Source: CAYMCO01 sp964388955
Lineage (GTDB): Bacteria; Chloroflexota; Anaerolineae; Anaerolineales; E44-bin32
Direction: 5' to 3'
Assembly: GCA_964388955.1 (NCBI GenBank)
Contig: CAYMCO010000015.1
Span: forward strand, 1 to 64,000
Length of the DNA: 64,000 nucleotides
The notes beneath the pieces are model-generated. The model was not told the origin of the DNA, made no database searches, and was given only the letters and a program-made list of their open reading frames with translations. The position numbers were made by a program, and so were the translations under genes. The stretch's first letter is position 1. Every line of letters starts with the position of its first letter. Positions 36,284-44,813 of the stretch are shown one piece after another.

Positions 36284-37266
36284 TTAGTCCCCTTTCAACG
36301 TGAGGACGACTTTGCCTCGAGCATGACCCTTTCTGTAGTAGTCGATCGCCTCCGCGATCTCATTTAGCGGGTAGCAGCGGTCGATCACGGATCTGACCTT
36401 CCCCGCTTCAATGAGGTCCTTCAACTCCACCAGATTATCCTTCGTGATCTCCAAGATGAGATTGCCCACCTTCTTGGATCCTCTCATTGAAATCAACGGT
36501 GCCAAGAACATCGGTTGGAAAACTTGGGCCATGGAACCCCCCGTCACAACGTAACTTCCATCCGGCTTCAAGGCACGCGCATAGTCGAAGATCGAGCGGT
36601 ATCCGGCGGTGGCGAGTATCAGGTCATATCGCTGACCAATCTCGACAAAATCCTCACGCGTGTAATCGATGACATGGTCCGCACCAATGGACCGCACCAG
36701 GTCCAGATTCTTGGTGCCGCACACGCCAGTCACTTCAGCCCCGAACGCCTTTGCGATTTGCACCGCGTAGGTCCCGATCCCCCCGAGGCCCCGACAATCA
36801 AGACTTGCTCTCCCGCCTGGATTCCGCCTTCATCGCGCAGCCCCTGCAAAGCGACGGCCGCCGCTTCGGGCACAGCCGCCGCCTCCTCAAAGGTCATGTT
36901 GGAGGGCTTCAAGCCCAGGACATCCTCCGGGACGGCGACGTACTCTGCATATCCGCCGCGACCGCAATCCGATAGGTCCCCGTAGACCGCGTCTCCCGGC
37001 GCAAATTGCGTCACGCTTTTGCCCACCGTTTCCACTTGCCCGGCGATGTCCGTTCCGAGGGTCCGATACGCCGGTCTGAGGAGACCAGCGCCCATCAGGC
37101 GAACGATGAACGGATCCCCACTCACGAAAGCCGCATTGGAGTAGTTCACGGAAGCTGCATGAACTCTTACAAGGACCTCATCATCCGCGGGGACAGGTCT
37201 TTCGACCTCCTGAAGCTCAAGGACATTCGCCGGTGGACCATATTCCGTATACACGACCGCTTTCAC
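36284..37266 (-). pseudogene. Zinc-free MDR oxidoreductase with a one-base frameshift in a homopolymer
   Basis: Two overlapping frames together make a full MDR protein. The first runs from a GTG at 37266 (AGGAGGTG site) through MKAVVYTEYGPPANVLELQ to LIVGASGG, then turns to nonsense. The second frame continues exactly with QIAKAFGAEVTGVCGTKNLD to VVLTLKGD at 36284. The break lies at a run of six C on the plus strand (36779-36784). One more base restores GASGGIGTYAVQIAK and gives 327 residues, like its paralogs. Homopolymer sequencing error is as likely as a real mutation. The family is NADPH-dependent quinone reductase-like, lacking zinc ligands. Confidence 0.85.
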
Positions 37267-37507
37267 ACAGCACCTCCTGATCGCGCAGAATTGCTTGATA
37301 CCAGTTCGGCAGACCGGCCGGCAGCCTTATGAATGCTTCCACCTGCCGGACGCATCGCTAGGGCGAGGCCGGTGCGCCGGTGTATCGAGCAGGGCTGTCT
37401 TACAACACTCGGTCTACTATAATGCCACCCGTCCAGCGATCGGGCACAGGATGCCCCGCCTGTACGATCGTTGAAGAGAATCCTATCGAGTGGACATGGA
37501 CGCATCA

Positions 37508-38194
37508 TTAATTGATCTCCGATCCCGGCTCTATGCCCTTTATCATCAGCCAGGGCCCGATCAAGAACTCAAATACCATGTACGGGGCCCCAAAGTAGAT
37601 GATCACCCCCACGTCAGGGTTATACAGCCCCCATAGGACGTTGATGGATAGCAAACACAATGCGGCAAGGCCCCAAATGGAGAGGACCCGCGGGATCGCC
37701 TTCGATTTGACGAACAGGAAATACCAGAGGATCCCTCCCAGACAGAAGAACAGCATATGCAGGCTCCAGCCCTGTCGATCAATCCCATGATAGAGAAAAT
37801 CGCCCAGCGTCTGATAGAAGGACGAAGCGGGCGCGCCCGCCGCCTGGAAATCCATGCTCAGTGGGATCAGCGCATAGGCCCCCAGCTTGCTCAGCCCGAG
37901 GATGATGCCCTCCGCCAACCACCACCCGAAGGCCACGGTGGCGATGACCCGATACCGCTTGCGAAATACGGCATAGAGCAAGGCTGCGAGCGCCACGATG
38001 CCGACGCTGGTAACCAGTTCGATCAGAATGCTGATCCGCATCAGGGTAAGGTTCTCCGGGATATTGGCAAGGATCTCGCTGATGCTGCCGGATCCGATCG
38101 CGGAAGTCAGAAGGGGATTGCTGATCATACTGGCTAGGAATACCAGCAGAAACGCCCCGCCCAAGAGCCTGATGGTATTGCGATCTGTGTTCAT
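37508..38194 (-). CDS. DUF4386-like membrane protein, cassette E
   Basis: A 228-residue protein with six or seven transmembrane helices of the DUF4386 type, function unknown. Landmarks are LLGGAFLLVFLASMISNPLL, LSKLGAYALIPLS and GAPASSFYQTLGDFLYHGID. The C-terminal half is closely matched by the truncated gene at 43515-43883. The ATG at 38194 has a GAGGAGG site. An MDR oxidoreductase gene follows after about 240 bases and a DUF6326 gene after that. Promoter copy E lies 260 bases upstream. Confidence 0.82.
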   Translation of the reverse strand: MNTDRNTIRLLGGAFLLVFLASMISNPLLTSAIGSGSISEILANIPENLTLMRISILIELVTSVGIVALAALLYAVFRKRYRVIATVAFGWWLAEGIILGLSKLGAYALIPLSMDFQAAGAPASSFYQTLGDFLYHGIDRQGWSLHMLFFCLGGILWYFLFVKSKAIPRVLSIWGLAALCLLSINVLWGLYNPDVGVIIYFGAPYMVFEFLIGPWLMIKGIEPGSEIN

Positions 38195-38453
38195 TTCGTC
38201 CTCCTCTGATTCCGGGGGCATTCCCCCCGGTATGGTAAGGGTCTCTCTGTCTGCGGCCGCTCTATTCAGCCCAACCCAATCGCGGCTCGCTGACTTCGGC
38301 CGGAACCGCTGCTAGGTCTCGGCCATGAAGACAAGATTGTCAATCGCGTCCCTTGATCCCCTGCTCCCGAGTTGGTCGTACTCTCCGCATAAGACTTGGA
38401 CGCTACGTGGAGCGGGAGGCCCCCTCACCGGCAACACGGCCCCGTTCACATCC

Positions 38454-38510
38454 AGCATAATCGGCGCAATGCCGCATGTCATACCCCGAACGTGTTATTC
38501 GAGGGGTTAA
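38454..38510 (-). promoter_or_regulatory. Shared-motif promoter, copy E
   Basis: Minus strand: -35 ATGACA (38477-38482), 17-base spacer, -10 TATGCT (38454-38459). GGGGTATGAC overlaps the -35 and TTAACCC begins at 38510, 25 bases beyond. The leader before the DUF4386 ATG at 38194 would be about 250 bases, the longest of the set. The surrounding interval 38195-38752 holds no other gene I can support. Confidence 0.75.
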
Positions 38511-38752
38511 TCGGAATAGATAGGAGAAGCGATTTGCTCGTTGAACATCGCCCGCCGGTCCACGAATTCAGGGCTGCCGGAAAGCCCGGGCCCCGTGCGC
38601 AAGAACAACGCAAGTATGAATCGACCCCACCTTCCGGGAGTCCCTGAATCCTCGTCCCATGCGTCCCCGGCCAGCAGCCGAGCGAGTGGGCTCGATCCAA
38701 TTGCTCGGCACCCTACCCATTGGGGGAGAGAAAGACCGGATTGGCCCACCGC

Positions 38753-39565
38753 CTACCCCGCCCCCACCGCAGCCATGAGGAGGAAGACCATATTGAAAAG
38801 GAAATTGCCGATCCAATGGTAGATCATCGCCAGGGGCAGGCTCCCCAACGGCCCGGCTGCGAAGGCGAAACCCAGCCCCCCGACAAGGATGCCAGGGTAA
38901 AGCCAGCGCTGATATACATGCTTCAGCGTGAACAACACCCCGTTGGCCACCCAATCCCACTTTCCGAATGCTCCGCGCATGCGCGGCAGGAGATAGCCGC
39001 GGTAGTAGATCTCCTCCCCGAAGATGTTGAACACGAGCCCAATGAGAAAATAGACCAGTATGAACAGGAAGTTGCCTCGCAATCGGATATCGGGGAACAC
39101 GTCCCCAACGCCCTCGATTTGGATAGTGGGGTTGCTCGCGACCGGCCACCACTCGGGAGGGCCAAATCCTGGCACGGATGCCAGCCACCGATTGACCGGG
39201 CCCATCGCCATGCTGAGGCTCATCCCCAGCACGAACACAAATCCCGCGAGCAGCCATGCTTTCAAGCCGCTGGGCCAGCGCCAGCGGATGCGATCCCGCA
39301 ACGTACGAATCGTAAGCCGGTAGCCCTCCCGCTTAAGCAAGAGCAAACCGCCGGTCAATTCAGCGCCCGTGCCCAGGACAATGATCGACAAGACCATCCA
39401 GGTAGGTGTGGTGCCGCCCTCGGGAATCAACGGGCCCAGAATGCCGTAGATCAGCAAAGTGAACCAGGCGGCTGGCCAGAGGAACATCAGGATAATCGTC
39501 CCCACTTTGAACTGGGGGATCTGCCGTGGATGGGAAGCTCTGCCCATCGCTTCATTGGATCTCAT
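38753..39565 (-). CDS. CPBP-family intramembrane glutamic protease (CAAX protease-like)
   Basis: A 270-residue membrane protein of the CPBP/Abi family. Motif 1 is GEEIYYRGYLL (Glu184, Glu185, Arg189), motif 2 is FTLKHVYQ (His216), and motif 3 is MIYHWIGNF (His250, Asn254). These are the catalytic residues of Rce1-type proteases, so the protein is probably active in cleaving membrane-embedded peptides. Bacterial members mature bacteriocins, confer immunity or process unknown clients. It follows the MDR gene at 39764 after about 200 bases and may be the third gene of cassette C. Confidence 0.88.
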   Translation of the reverse strand: MRSNEAMGRASHPRQIPQFKVGTIILMFLWPAAWFTLLIYGILGPLIPEGGTTPTWMVLSIIVLGTGAELTGGLLLLKREGYRLTIRTLRDRIRWRWPSGLKAWLLAGFVFVLGMSLSMAMGPVNRWLASVPGFGPPEWWPVASNPTIQIEGVGDVFPDIRLRGNFLFILVYFLIGLVFNIFGEEIYYRGYLLPRMRGAFGKWDWVANGVLFTLKHVYQRWLYPGILVGGLGFAFAAGPLGSLPLAMIYHWIGNFLFNMVFLLMAAVGAG

Positions 39566-39763
39566 CTATTCGGACAACTCATCATATCTCCCGGACCCTC
39601 AGGGGCCATCAGTGTCAGCCGAGAATCCTCCACCCTTTGAAGCCCATGCGATTGGTGAAGCGTTCAATAGCCCTGGCCTCCTCCCATTTCTCACAGGGAC
39701 GAATCAGATGCCATTGATGCTACGAAGAAGCGGGCCCGAAGGTGCGCGAGTCAGCTTGGACAT

Positions 39764-40696
39764 TCAGCGGCCATTCACCACCGCTATGGCCACGTTCCCC
39801 ACCTTGTGCCCCTTTTCGACATACCGGTGAGCCTCGATGATCTCATCCAAAGGGTAGCGTCGATCGATAACCGTCCTGAGCTCCCCCGCTTCGACCAACT
39901 CCCTCAGGAAATCAAGATATCCTTCATCCAGATCTTTACCAGCTCCGGAGTCCCGCCCGACCGCGAGGTAGGTCCCCCCAGCTTTCTGCGCCATCCTCGC
40001 CAGGGATGGCTTGAGCTTGTCTACGGCGTCGAATATCACATCATAGTTGGCGGCGGGGAGAGAGAAATCCTCCTTTGTATGATCCAGCACCTGACTGGCC
40101 CCAAGGGAGCGGACCAGATCTAGATTTCTCCTGCTGCATACTCCGGTCACCTCCGCTCCAAAGTGTTTGGCGAGCTGGACAGCGAATGTGCCCACGCTCC
40201 CTGATGCGCCGTAGATCAAGACCTTCTGCCCCGGCCGAATGTCCCCCTTCCGAAGCACAATCAACGCGGTCAGGCCCCCACCGGCGAGCGGGGCCGCTTC
40301 TTCGTAGCTCGCGTTCGCCGGTTTGATGGCCACCATGCCCTTCTTTGTGCCCCCGCCCCTTTCAGGCAGACAGATATACTCGGCGTAAGCGCCAAAACCA
40401 AAACCAGCGAAGGCAAAGACCGGATCTCCGAGTTGAAATCGCTTTGCCTCCGGGCCCATGGCCTCCACATCTCCGGCCAACTCAAGCCCGAGTATGGGGA
40501 TCTTTCTGGGGCGGAAGAGGCCGTTGACCAGCCTTGCCAGGAATGGATCCGGTTTTCGCATGCGGATATCTCCGACATGGGCCGTGGTGGCGTGGATCTT
40601 CACCCGGATTTCATGCGCCTTGGGCTCTGGCCTTTCCACGTCTTTGAGCTGAAGGACCTCCGGTGGGCCGTAGTGCTCATATACGACGGCTTTCAT
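39764..40696 (-). CDS. Zinc-free MDR oxidoreductase, cassette C
   Basis: A 310-residue member of the medium-chain dehydrogenase/reductase superfamily, quinone-reductase branch. The start is MKAVVYEHYGPPEVLQLKDV; the NADPH loop is YGASGSVGTFAVQLAKHFGA. The cysteine and histidine ligands of zinc alcohol dehydrogenases are absent. It uses NADPH to reduce a quinone or enone-like substrate, which cannot be specified. GGGGAGG precedes the ATG. It starts 45 bases after a DUF4386 gene, as in the other cassettes. Confidence 0.9.
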   Translation of the reverse strand: MKAVVYEHYGPPEVLQLKDVERPEPKAHEIRVKIHATTAHVGDIRMRKPDPFLARLVNGLFRPRKIPILGLELAGDVEAMGPEAKRFQLGDPVFAFAGFGFGAYAEYICLPERGGGTKKGMVAIKPANASYEEAAPLAGGGLTALIVLRKGDIRPGQKVLIYGASGSVGTFAVQLAKHFGAEVTGVCSRRNLDLVRSLGASQVLDHTKEDFSLPAANYDVIFDAVDKLKPSLARMAQKAGGTYLAVGRDSGAGKDLDEGYLDFLRELVEAGELRTVIDRRYPLDEIIEAHRYVEKGHKVGNVAIAVVNGR

Positions 40697-40741
40697 GCGG
40701 ACATGCCTCCCCAAGGGTGCTCATCCATCGGTCATCGCAGG

Positions 40742-41434
40742 CTAGTATCCCGCCGCTGGAGCGGGCTGCGGGGCGAGCGGCGCGGGACTGAAGCCTCTCA
40801 CGATCAGCCACACGCCCAGGAACAATTCATTCAACAACATGACAAACCCCAGATTTGGCAGGCTCACTCCGAAGATCTCGAAGAGGGTATTGGCGAGCAC
40901 GACCACGGCGCCCAGGAGCCCCCAGATGGAAATAAATCGGGGAACCAGCCTGAGTCGGAACAGCATGCCGTAGAACAGCAGCGCCCCGCAGCCCAACGTA
41001 ATCGAGACCATCTGAAACGCCCACGCGCGCTGTGCCAGCAGCGCAGCGCCGACGGTCTGGGCGGAGGGCTCAATGGCGGCTCCAAGGCCCACAGCCCCCT
41101 CGCTCACCGTCAGCAGGGCTAAGGGTGCGAGATCGGATAGGATCTGCATGACGAACTCGACGATCCGAAAGCCGATGTATCCGAGCGCCAGGCTCTCGAA
41201 TCTCCCTTTCAGCACGGGGAACATGTAAACGGCGATGCCCAAGTATGCAAAGGCGTTGACGATCTCCAGCAGGGCGCCGACGACCAGCTTCGATCGATTT
41301 GCAGAAATCAGCGTGAGGTAATCCGGGGCGCTGAGGAGGGGTTCGAGGAAGACTATCGCCCCCACCAAAAAGACGACGTTGGAAATGATAAAGAAGGAAC
41401 CGACCAGCCTGGCAGTACGTCTGCCCGAATTCAT
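40742..41434 (-). CDS. DUF4386-like membrane protein, cassette C
   Basis: A 230-residue protein with six or seven transmembrane helices and an Ala/Pro-rich C-terminal tail (APLAPQPAPAAGY). Family-like blocks include LVGSFFIISNVVFLVGAIVF, FRIVEFVMQILSD and PRFISIWGLLGAVVVLANTL. Its function is unknown. AAAGGA lies six bases before the ATG. Promoter copy C is about 70 bases upstream and an MDR oxidoreductase gene follows directly. Confidence 0.83.
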   Translation of the reverse strand: MNSGRRTARLVGSFFIISNVVFLVGAIVFLEPLLSAPDYLTLISANRSKLVVGALLEIVNAFAYLGIAVYMFPVLKGRFESLALGYIGFRIVEFVMQILSDLAPLALLTVSEGAVGLGAAIEPSAQTVGAALLAQRAWAFQMVSITLGCGALLFYGMLFRLRLVPRFISIWGLLGAVVVLANTLFEIFGVSLPNLGFVMLLNELFLGVWLIVRGFSPAPLAPQPAPAAGY

Positions 41435-41482
41435 CTCACATCCTTTCTCCCAAGTTCTACTGCGGCAAGATCGACTGTCTTC

Positions 41483-41540
41483 AGCATAGCAAGCGGGGAT
41501 ACCGCTGTCATACCCCGAAGGTAGTATTCGTGGGGGTTAA
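41483..41540 (-). promoter_or_regulatory. Shared-motif promoter, copy C
   Basis: Minus strand: -35 ATGACA (41506-41511), 17-base spacer, -10 TATGCT (41483-41488). GGGGTATGAC overlaps the -35. TTAACCC begins at 41540, 26 bases beyond the -35 instead of 25. The predicted transcript start lies about 42 bases before the DUF4386 ATG at 41434. Confidence 0.77.
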
Positions 41541-41602
41541 AGCGGCCAGCAACCAATGCTCAGAAAGTGGGGATCAGGAGCCCAAGCATTCGCACTGTGT
41601 AG

Positions 41603-41655
41603 GCCGGGTTTGCTACCCGGCGAACCTGTGGGGGCGCCCACAAGGGGTGCCCCTA
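41603..41655. repeat. Dispersed palindromic repeat, copy 1
   Basis: A 7-bp inverted repeat GCCGGGT/ACCCGGC around a five-base loop (41603-41621) is followed by a GGGCGCCCACAAGGGGTGCC unit (about 41632-41651) that itself pairs GGGGC with GCCCC. The unit recurs with small changes at 42213-42236, and both copies lie a short way before a CTTTCCGG. The form resembles short palindromic repeats spread between genes in many Chloroflexota genomes. Confidence 0.6.
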
Positions 41656-41737
41656 CAACTTTCCGGAATGTCCTTTACGTCACGTGAGCGTGGACGCGCC
41701 CTGGCATTCCCCGGCCTACGCAAGGGGTCAAGCGCGT

Positions 41738-42103
41738 CTAGACAACCCACCGCCATGCATACCAGATTGTTAGCGCGTTGAACACAAAGCTCACGCCGAT
41801 GAGAAAGTTGTCATACGCGCCCTTGTACGGGAGACCAAAGAGGTTGAAGACGACGACTAGGACCGCCACGACGATGTTCACCCAGCGTATAGCGGGATAG
41901 ACCAAAGTCAAAGCCAGCACGCCCATGACGATCGGGATGAGCATCATTGCCGCAATGAACAGCCACATGCCGGGGGAAGCCTGGGAGCCCATGATCATTC
42001 CCGGTTCGGCATCGCCGGCGAATAGGCGCAGCACGTCACCCCAAAGATAGGTCAGCATCGTGGCGAACCAAAATCCTGAGATGATGATCCTTGTATCTAC
42101 CAT
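41738..42103 (-). CDS. DUF6326-like small membrane protein, copy 2
   Basis: A 121-residue four-helix membrane protein, paralogous to the gene at 35915-36280. Shared blocks are MLTYLWGDVLRLFAGD, RWVNIVVAVLVVVFNLFGLP and LTIWYAWRW. The ATG at 42103 has GGAAGG eight bases upstream; the GTG nine bases earlier is less likely. It follows the MDR gene at 42468 after 364 bases that contain only a repeat, so it is probably the last gene of cassette D. Confidence 0.82.
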   Translation of the reverse strand: MVDTRIIISGFWFATMLTYLWGDVLRLFAGDAEPGMIMGSQASPGMWLFIAAMMLIPIVMGVLALTLVYPAIRWVNIVVAVLVVVFNLFGLPYKGAYDNFLIGVSFVFNALTIWYAWRWVV

Positions 42104-42212
42104 GGCTTGCACCTTCCTTTCCGAATGGCTGGTGGGCCGGCCCGAAGAACGTGAATCGGAGGAGTCTGAGCGGCGTCAGGCACATGCCCATGGATTCTGA
42201 ACAGATTCCCTC

Positions 42213-42236
42213 GGGCGCCCACAAGGGACGCCCCTA
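42213..42236. repeat. Dispersed palindromic repeat, copy 2
   Basis: Second copy of the GGGCGCCCACAAGGG unit at 41632, ending ACGCCCCTA instead of GTGCCCCTA. It lies in the 364-base gap between the MDR gene and the DUF6326 gene of cassette D. The rest of that gap has no gene I can support. Confidence 0.55.
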
Positions 42237-42467
42237 TCTCTGCCGCTCACCAATCTTTCCGGGATGGCGGTGCAGACGCCCCGGCGGGGTGTCTCTTCAG
42301 GTGCGCCCTTGGCTTTCAGGCGCTCGTCGGCCCAGCAGATCATCCCGCGCATAAGACCGCGGGGGCAAATCACGAATTGCCCTACGAGGCGCGGAAATCG
42401 TTCCGGCCAGCATGAAGGAGTGTCTGGGGGGAGGATCGCTCTCTGCAGCCTCTCCGCCTCCCGATCA

Positions 42468-43436
42468 TTAGCCCACCGTGAGGACCACCGCCCCTATCTT
42501 CCGCCCGGATTCGACATACCTGTGGGCCTCGTCGGCCTGTTCGAGGGGAAAGGACCGATCAACGACCGATTTCAGTTCTCCCGCCTCCATGAGCTCTTTG
42601 AGGAATATCAGCTCTTCGGTTTTCACTTCCAAGAGCCCGATAATCATCCTCTGGCTGGCCCTGCGCCGGTACCATAGAATCTGCAGGAGCCTTGGGAGAC
42701 CAAAGGTTGTGAAGAGATAGTATCCGGACTCCGCCAGCGATCTCCTGCTGCGTGAGATTGCGGTCTTGCCCACGGTGTCCAGGATCACGTCGTAGGTCTG
42801 CCCATTTCGGGTGAAATCCTCTCTAGTATAGTCAATGACCTCATCCGCTCCCAAGGATTTCACGAACTCCGCTTTGGGGCCGCTGCACACGCCGGTCACC
42901 TCGGCGCCCAAATACTTGGCGAGCTGTACCGCCGCACTGCCCACCCCACCGGATGCGCCGAAGATCAGGGCTTTTTGCCCATTCCGGATATTTGCCTTTC
43001 TCAAGAAATGCAAAGCCGTCAATGCCCCTTGAAGGACGCTGGCGGCTTCTTCATAACTCACGTTGGCCGGCTTCAGTGCGGCAGCAGACTCGGGCAGACA
43101 TGCGTACTCGGCATAGGCGCCGTACCTCATCCCAGGATAGCCAAATATCGGATCCCCCACCGTGAACCGTCCCACATCCTCTCCAACGGCCTCCACCTCC
43201 CCCGCCAGCTCTGTCCCGAGGATGGTCGCTCTTGGTCTGATCAAGCCCGAACCTATTCGGCTGAGCAGCCACATCCCGGGAGGCGCCGTGGAACTGCGCA
43301 TCCAGCAATCGAATTTCGTCGCCGAGGTGGCATACACTCTGACAAGTAGTTCATCTGGCTTCGGGATCGGTTTGTCCACCTCCTTGAGCTGCAGGACTTC
43401 CGGAGGGCCGTATCGTGTGTACGCAATCGCCTTCAT
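42468..43436 (-). CDS. Zinc-free MDR oxidoreductase, cassette D
   Basis: A 322-residue MDR protein, start MKAIAYTRYGPPEVLQLKEV, NADPH loop FGASGGVGSAAVQLAKYLGA, and a terminal RKIGAVVLTVG. Zinc ligands are absent, as in its three paralogs here. An insertion with LPRLLQILWYRRRASQRMII distinguishes it and is shared in position by the gene at 49129. GAGGAA precedes the ATG. It starts 31 bases after the stop of a truncated DUF4386 gene counted from the longer frame, 78 bases from this ATG. Confidence 0.9.
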   Translation of the reverse strand: MKAIAYTRYGPPEVLQLKEVDKPIPKPDELLVRVYATSATKFDCWMRSSTAPPGMWLLSRIGSGLIRPRATILGTELAGEVEAVGEDVGRFTVGDPIFGYPGMRYGAYAEYACLPESAAALKPANVSYEEAASVLQGALTALHFLRKANIRNGQKALIFGASGGVGSAAVQLAKYLGAEVTGVCSGPKAEFVKSLGADEVIDYTREDFTRNGQTYDVILDTVGKTAISRSRRSLAESGYYLFTTFGLPRLLQILWYRRRASQRMIIGLLEVKTEELIFLKELMEAGELKSVVDRSFPLEQADEAHRYVESGRKIGAVVLTVG

Positions 43437-43514
43437 GAGGATTCCTCGCTGCTTCGGTTCCATCTACTCATCCCGGGCCTCGGAGGAGTACGCATACCCG
43501 AGAAGGGATCCAGG

Positions 43515-43883
43515 TCAATTGAACCCCTTTACGATCAGCCACAGCGCGACCACCAACTCGAATGGCGCATAAGGGAGGCCCAGCACCATGACCGCGGTGA
43601 AATCTCGCTTGAACAGCACGAACAGTACGGGGATCGTCAACAGACCGACGGCGATGAGCCCCCAGAGGGAGAGCGCCGGTGGAATTGCCCTGGATATATA
43701 GAGCAGGTAATACCACAATATCGCGCCCAGGCAGAAGAACCACATATGCATGTCATAGGCCACTCGATCCACACCATGGCACAAGAAATCCCCCATCGCG
43801 TGATGGAACGATGATGCCGGCGCTCCCGCCGCCACGAATTCTTGGCTCAACGGGATGAGCGCATAGGTGCCGATCTTGCTCAC
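43515..43883 (-). pseudogene. DUF4386-like gene lacking its N-terminal half
   Basis: A 122-residue frame matching only the C-terminal half of the protein encoded at 37508-38194: SKIGTYALIPLSQEFVAAGA and SSFHHAMGDFLCHGVDR align without gaps. The first two or three helices are gone. The frame opens with a GTG one base after the stop codon of the DUF4389 gene (43885), so a deletion seems to have joined the two genes. No ribosome site of its own is visible; reinitiation after the DUF4389 stop is possible. Confidence 0.75.
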
Positions 43884-43884
43884 T

Positions 43885-44544
43885 CTAACTCAGGCTGAAT
43901 GGAGGATAGCGGTCGGTGACCAGTAGAACAACATAAGCCTGCACCCGCAGCCACCAGCGGCCCACCCCAACAACGAAATCGAAAAGGGATCTCGGATACC
44001 GCCCGGTCAGCAGAATGGCAAACCAAGCCAGGATCACCACGAAGACGCCGGCTACGCTGAGAAACGCCAGCACGATGTAGTGCGGGATCGCGAGCAGCCA
44101 TTTGAACAGCGGGTACCAGCGGTTGAGGTCCGCTTCTACGTTGGGGTAATCGATCTCCAGATGCACAGACTGTTCTTCGACGGTGGAGGGGTATAGGTCT
44201 GTGAGCAGCGCCCCGTAGGCGGCCACCCGGGCGCCGAAGCGAGCCAGCTCGCGAGAAAAGTCGAACCACCAGCGAGGATATCGATATCGAAAGATGATCA
44301 TCAATGCCGTGGCGGTGGCGAGGCCGCTCACCAGGCCGCCAGCCGTCTCCCGGGTGGTCCTCAGCACCTCGCCAGCCTGATTGACATAGATGGTGTTGGT
44401 GACCGTCTCACCGGCCCCTGAAACGAGCGCGAGGATGATGCCGATCGGTATGATCCAGAGAATGCGCAAGAAAGTCGTCAGCCGATCGAGCCTTTCGGGA
44501 TAATCGATTTGCAGTCGAGCAGGATAGTCCGCGGGATTGTTCAC
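43885..44544 (-). CDS. DUF4389-like membrane protein
   Basis: A 219-residue protein of the DUF4389 type. It opens with NPADYPARLQIDYPERLDRL, has paired hydrophobic helices in two similar halves, and contains IFRYRYPRWWFDFSRELARF and LTGRYPRSLFDFVVGVGRWW, the repeated YPRxxFDF pattern of the family. The GTG at 44544 is preferred because GGAGG lies six bases upstream and family similarity begins there. An ATG at 44685 would add an unlikely polar leader. It is the first gene behind promoter copy D. Confidence 0.8.
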   Translation of the reverse strand: MNNPADYPARLQIDYPERLDRLTTFLRILWIIPIGIILALVSGAGETVTNTIYVNQAGEVLRTTRETAGGLVSGLATATALMIIFRYRYPRWWFDFSRELARFGARVAAYGALLTDLYPSTVEEQSVHLEIDYPNVEADLNRWYPLFKWLLAIPHYIVLAFLSVAGVFVVILAWFAILLTGRYPRSLFDFVVGVGRWWLRVQAYVVLLVTDRYPPFSLS

Positions 44545-44738
44545 AGCACACCTCCATGGGATATGCCCCGTTACAATACCGGCGCCCAGCATCCGGAGGG
44601 CGATTCCGACCTCCGGCGGCAGACGGCGCCGCTGCACTCCGATTAGGATAGATCGTAAATGCGCATGTCCCCTCCATTCTGGCATGCGTTTCAGATCGCC
44701 CGGATCCGCAGCCGATTGGATTTCTCTTCTAAGAGGAG

Positions 44739-44794
44739 TTTATGTCCGAGGGGGTGTGGGTGTCATACCCCAAAGGTGGTATTCGGGGGGTTAA
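44739..44794 (-). promoter_or_regulatory. Shared-motif promoter, copy D
   Basis: Minus strand: -35 ATGACA (44761-44766), 16-base spacer, -10 CATAAA (44739-44744). GGGGTATGAC overlaps the -35 and TTAACCC begins at 44794, 25 bases beyond. The copy lies 20 bases after the stop codon of the second MalT-like gene. The leader to the GTG at 44544 would be about 190 bases. Confidence 0.72.
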
Positions 44795-44813
44795 AAGGCG
44801 CAGTCACTCGTGA

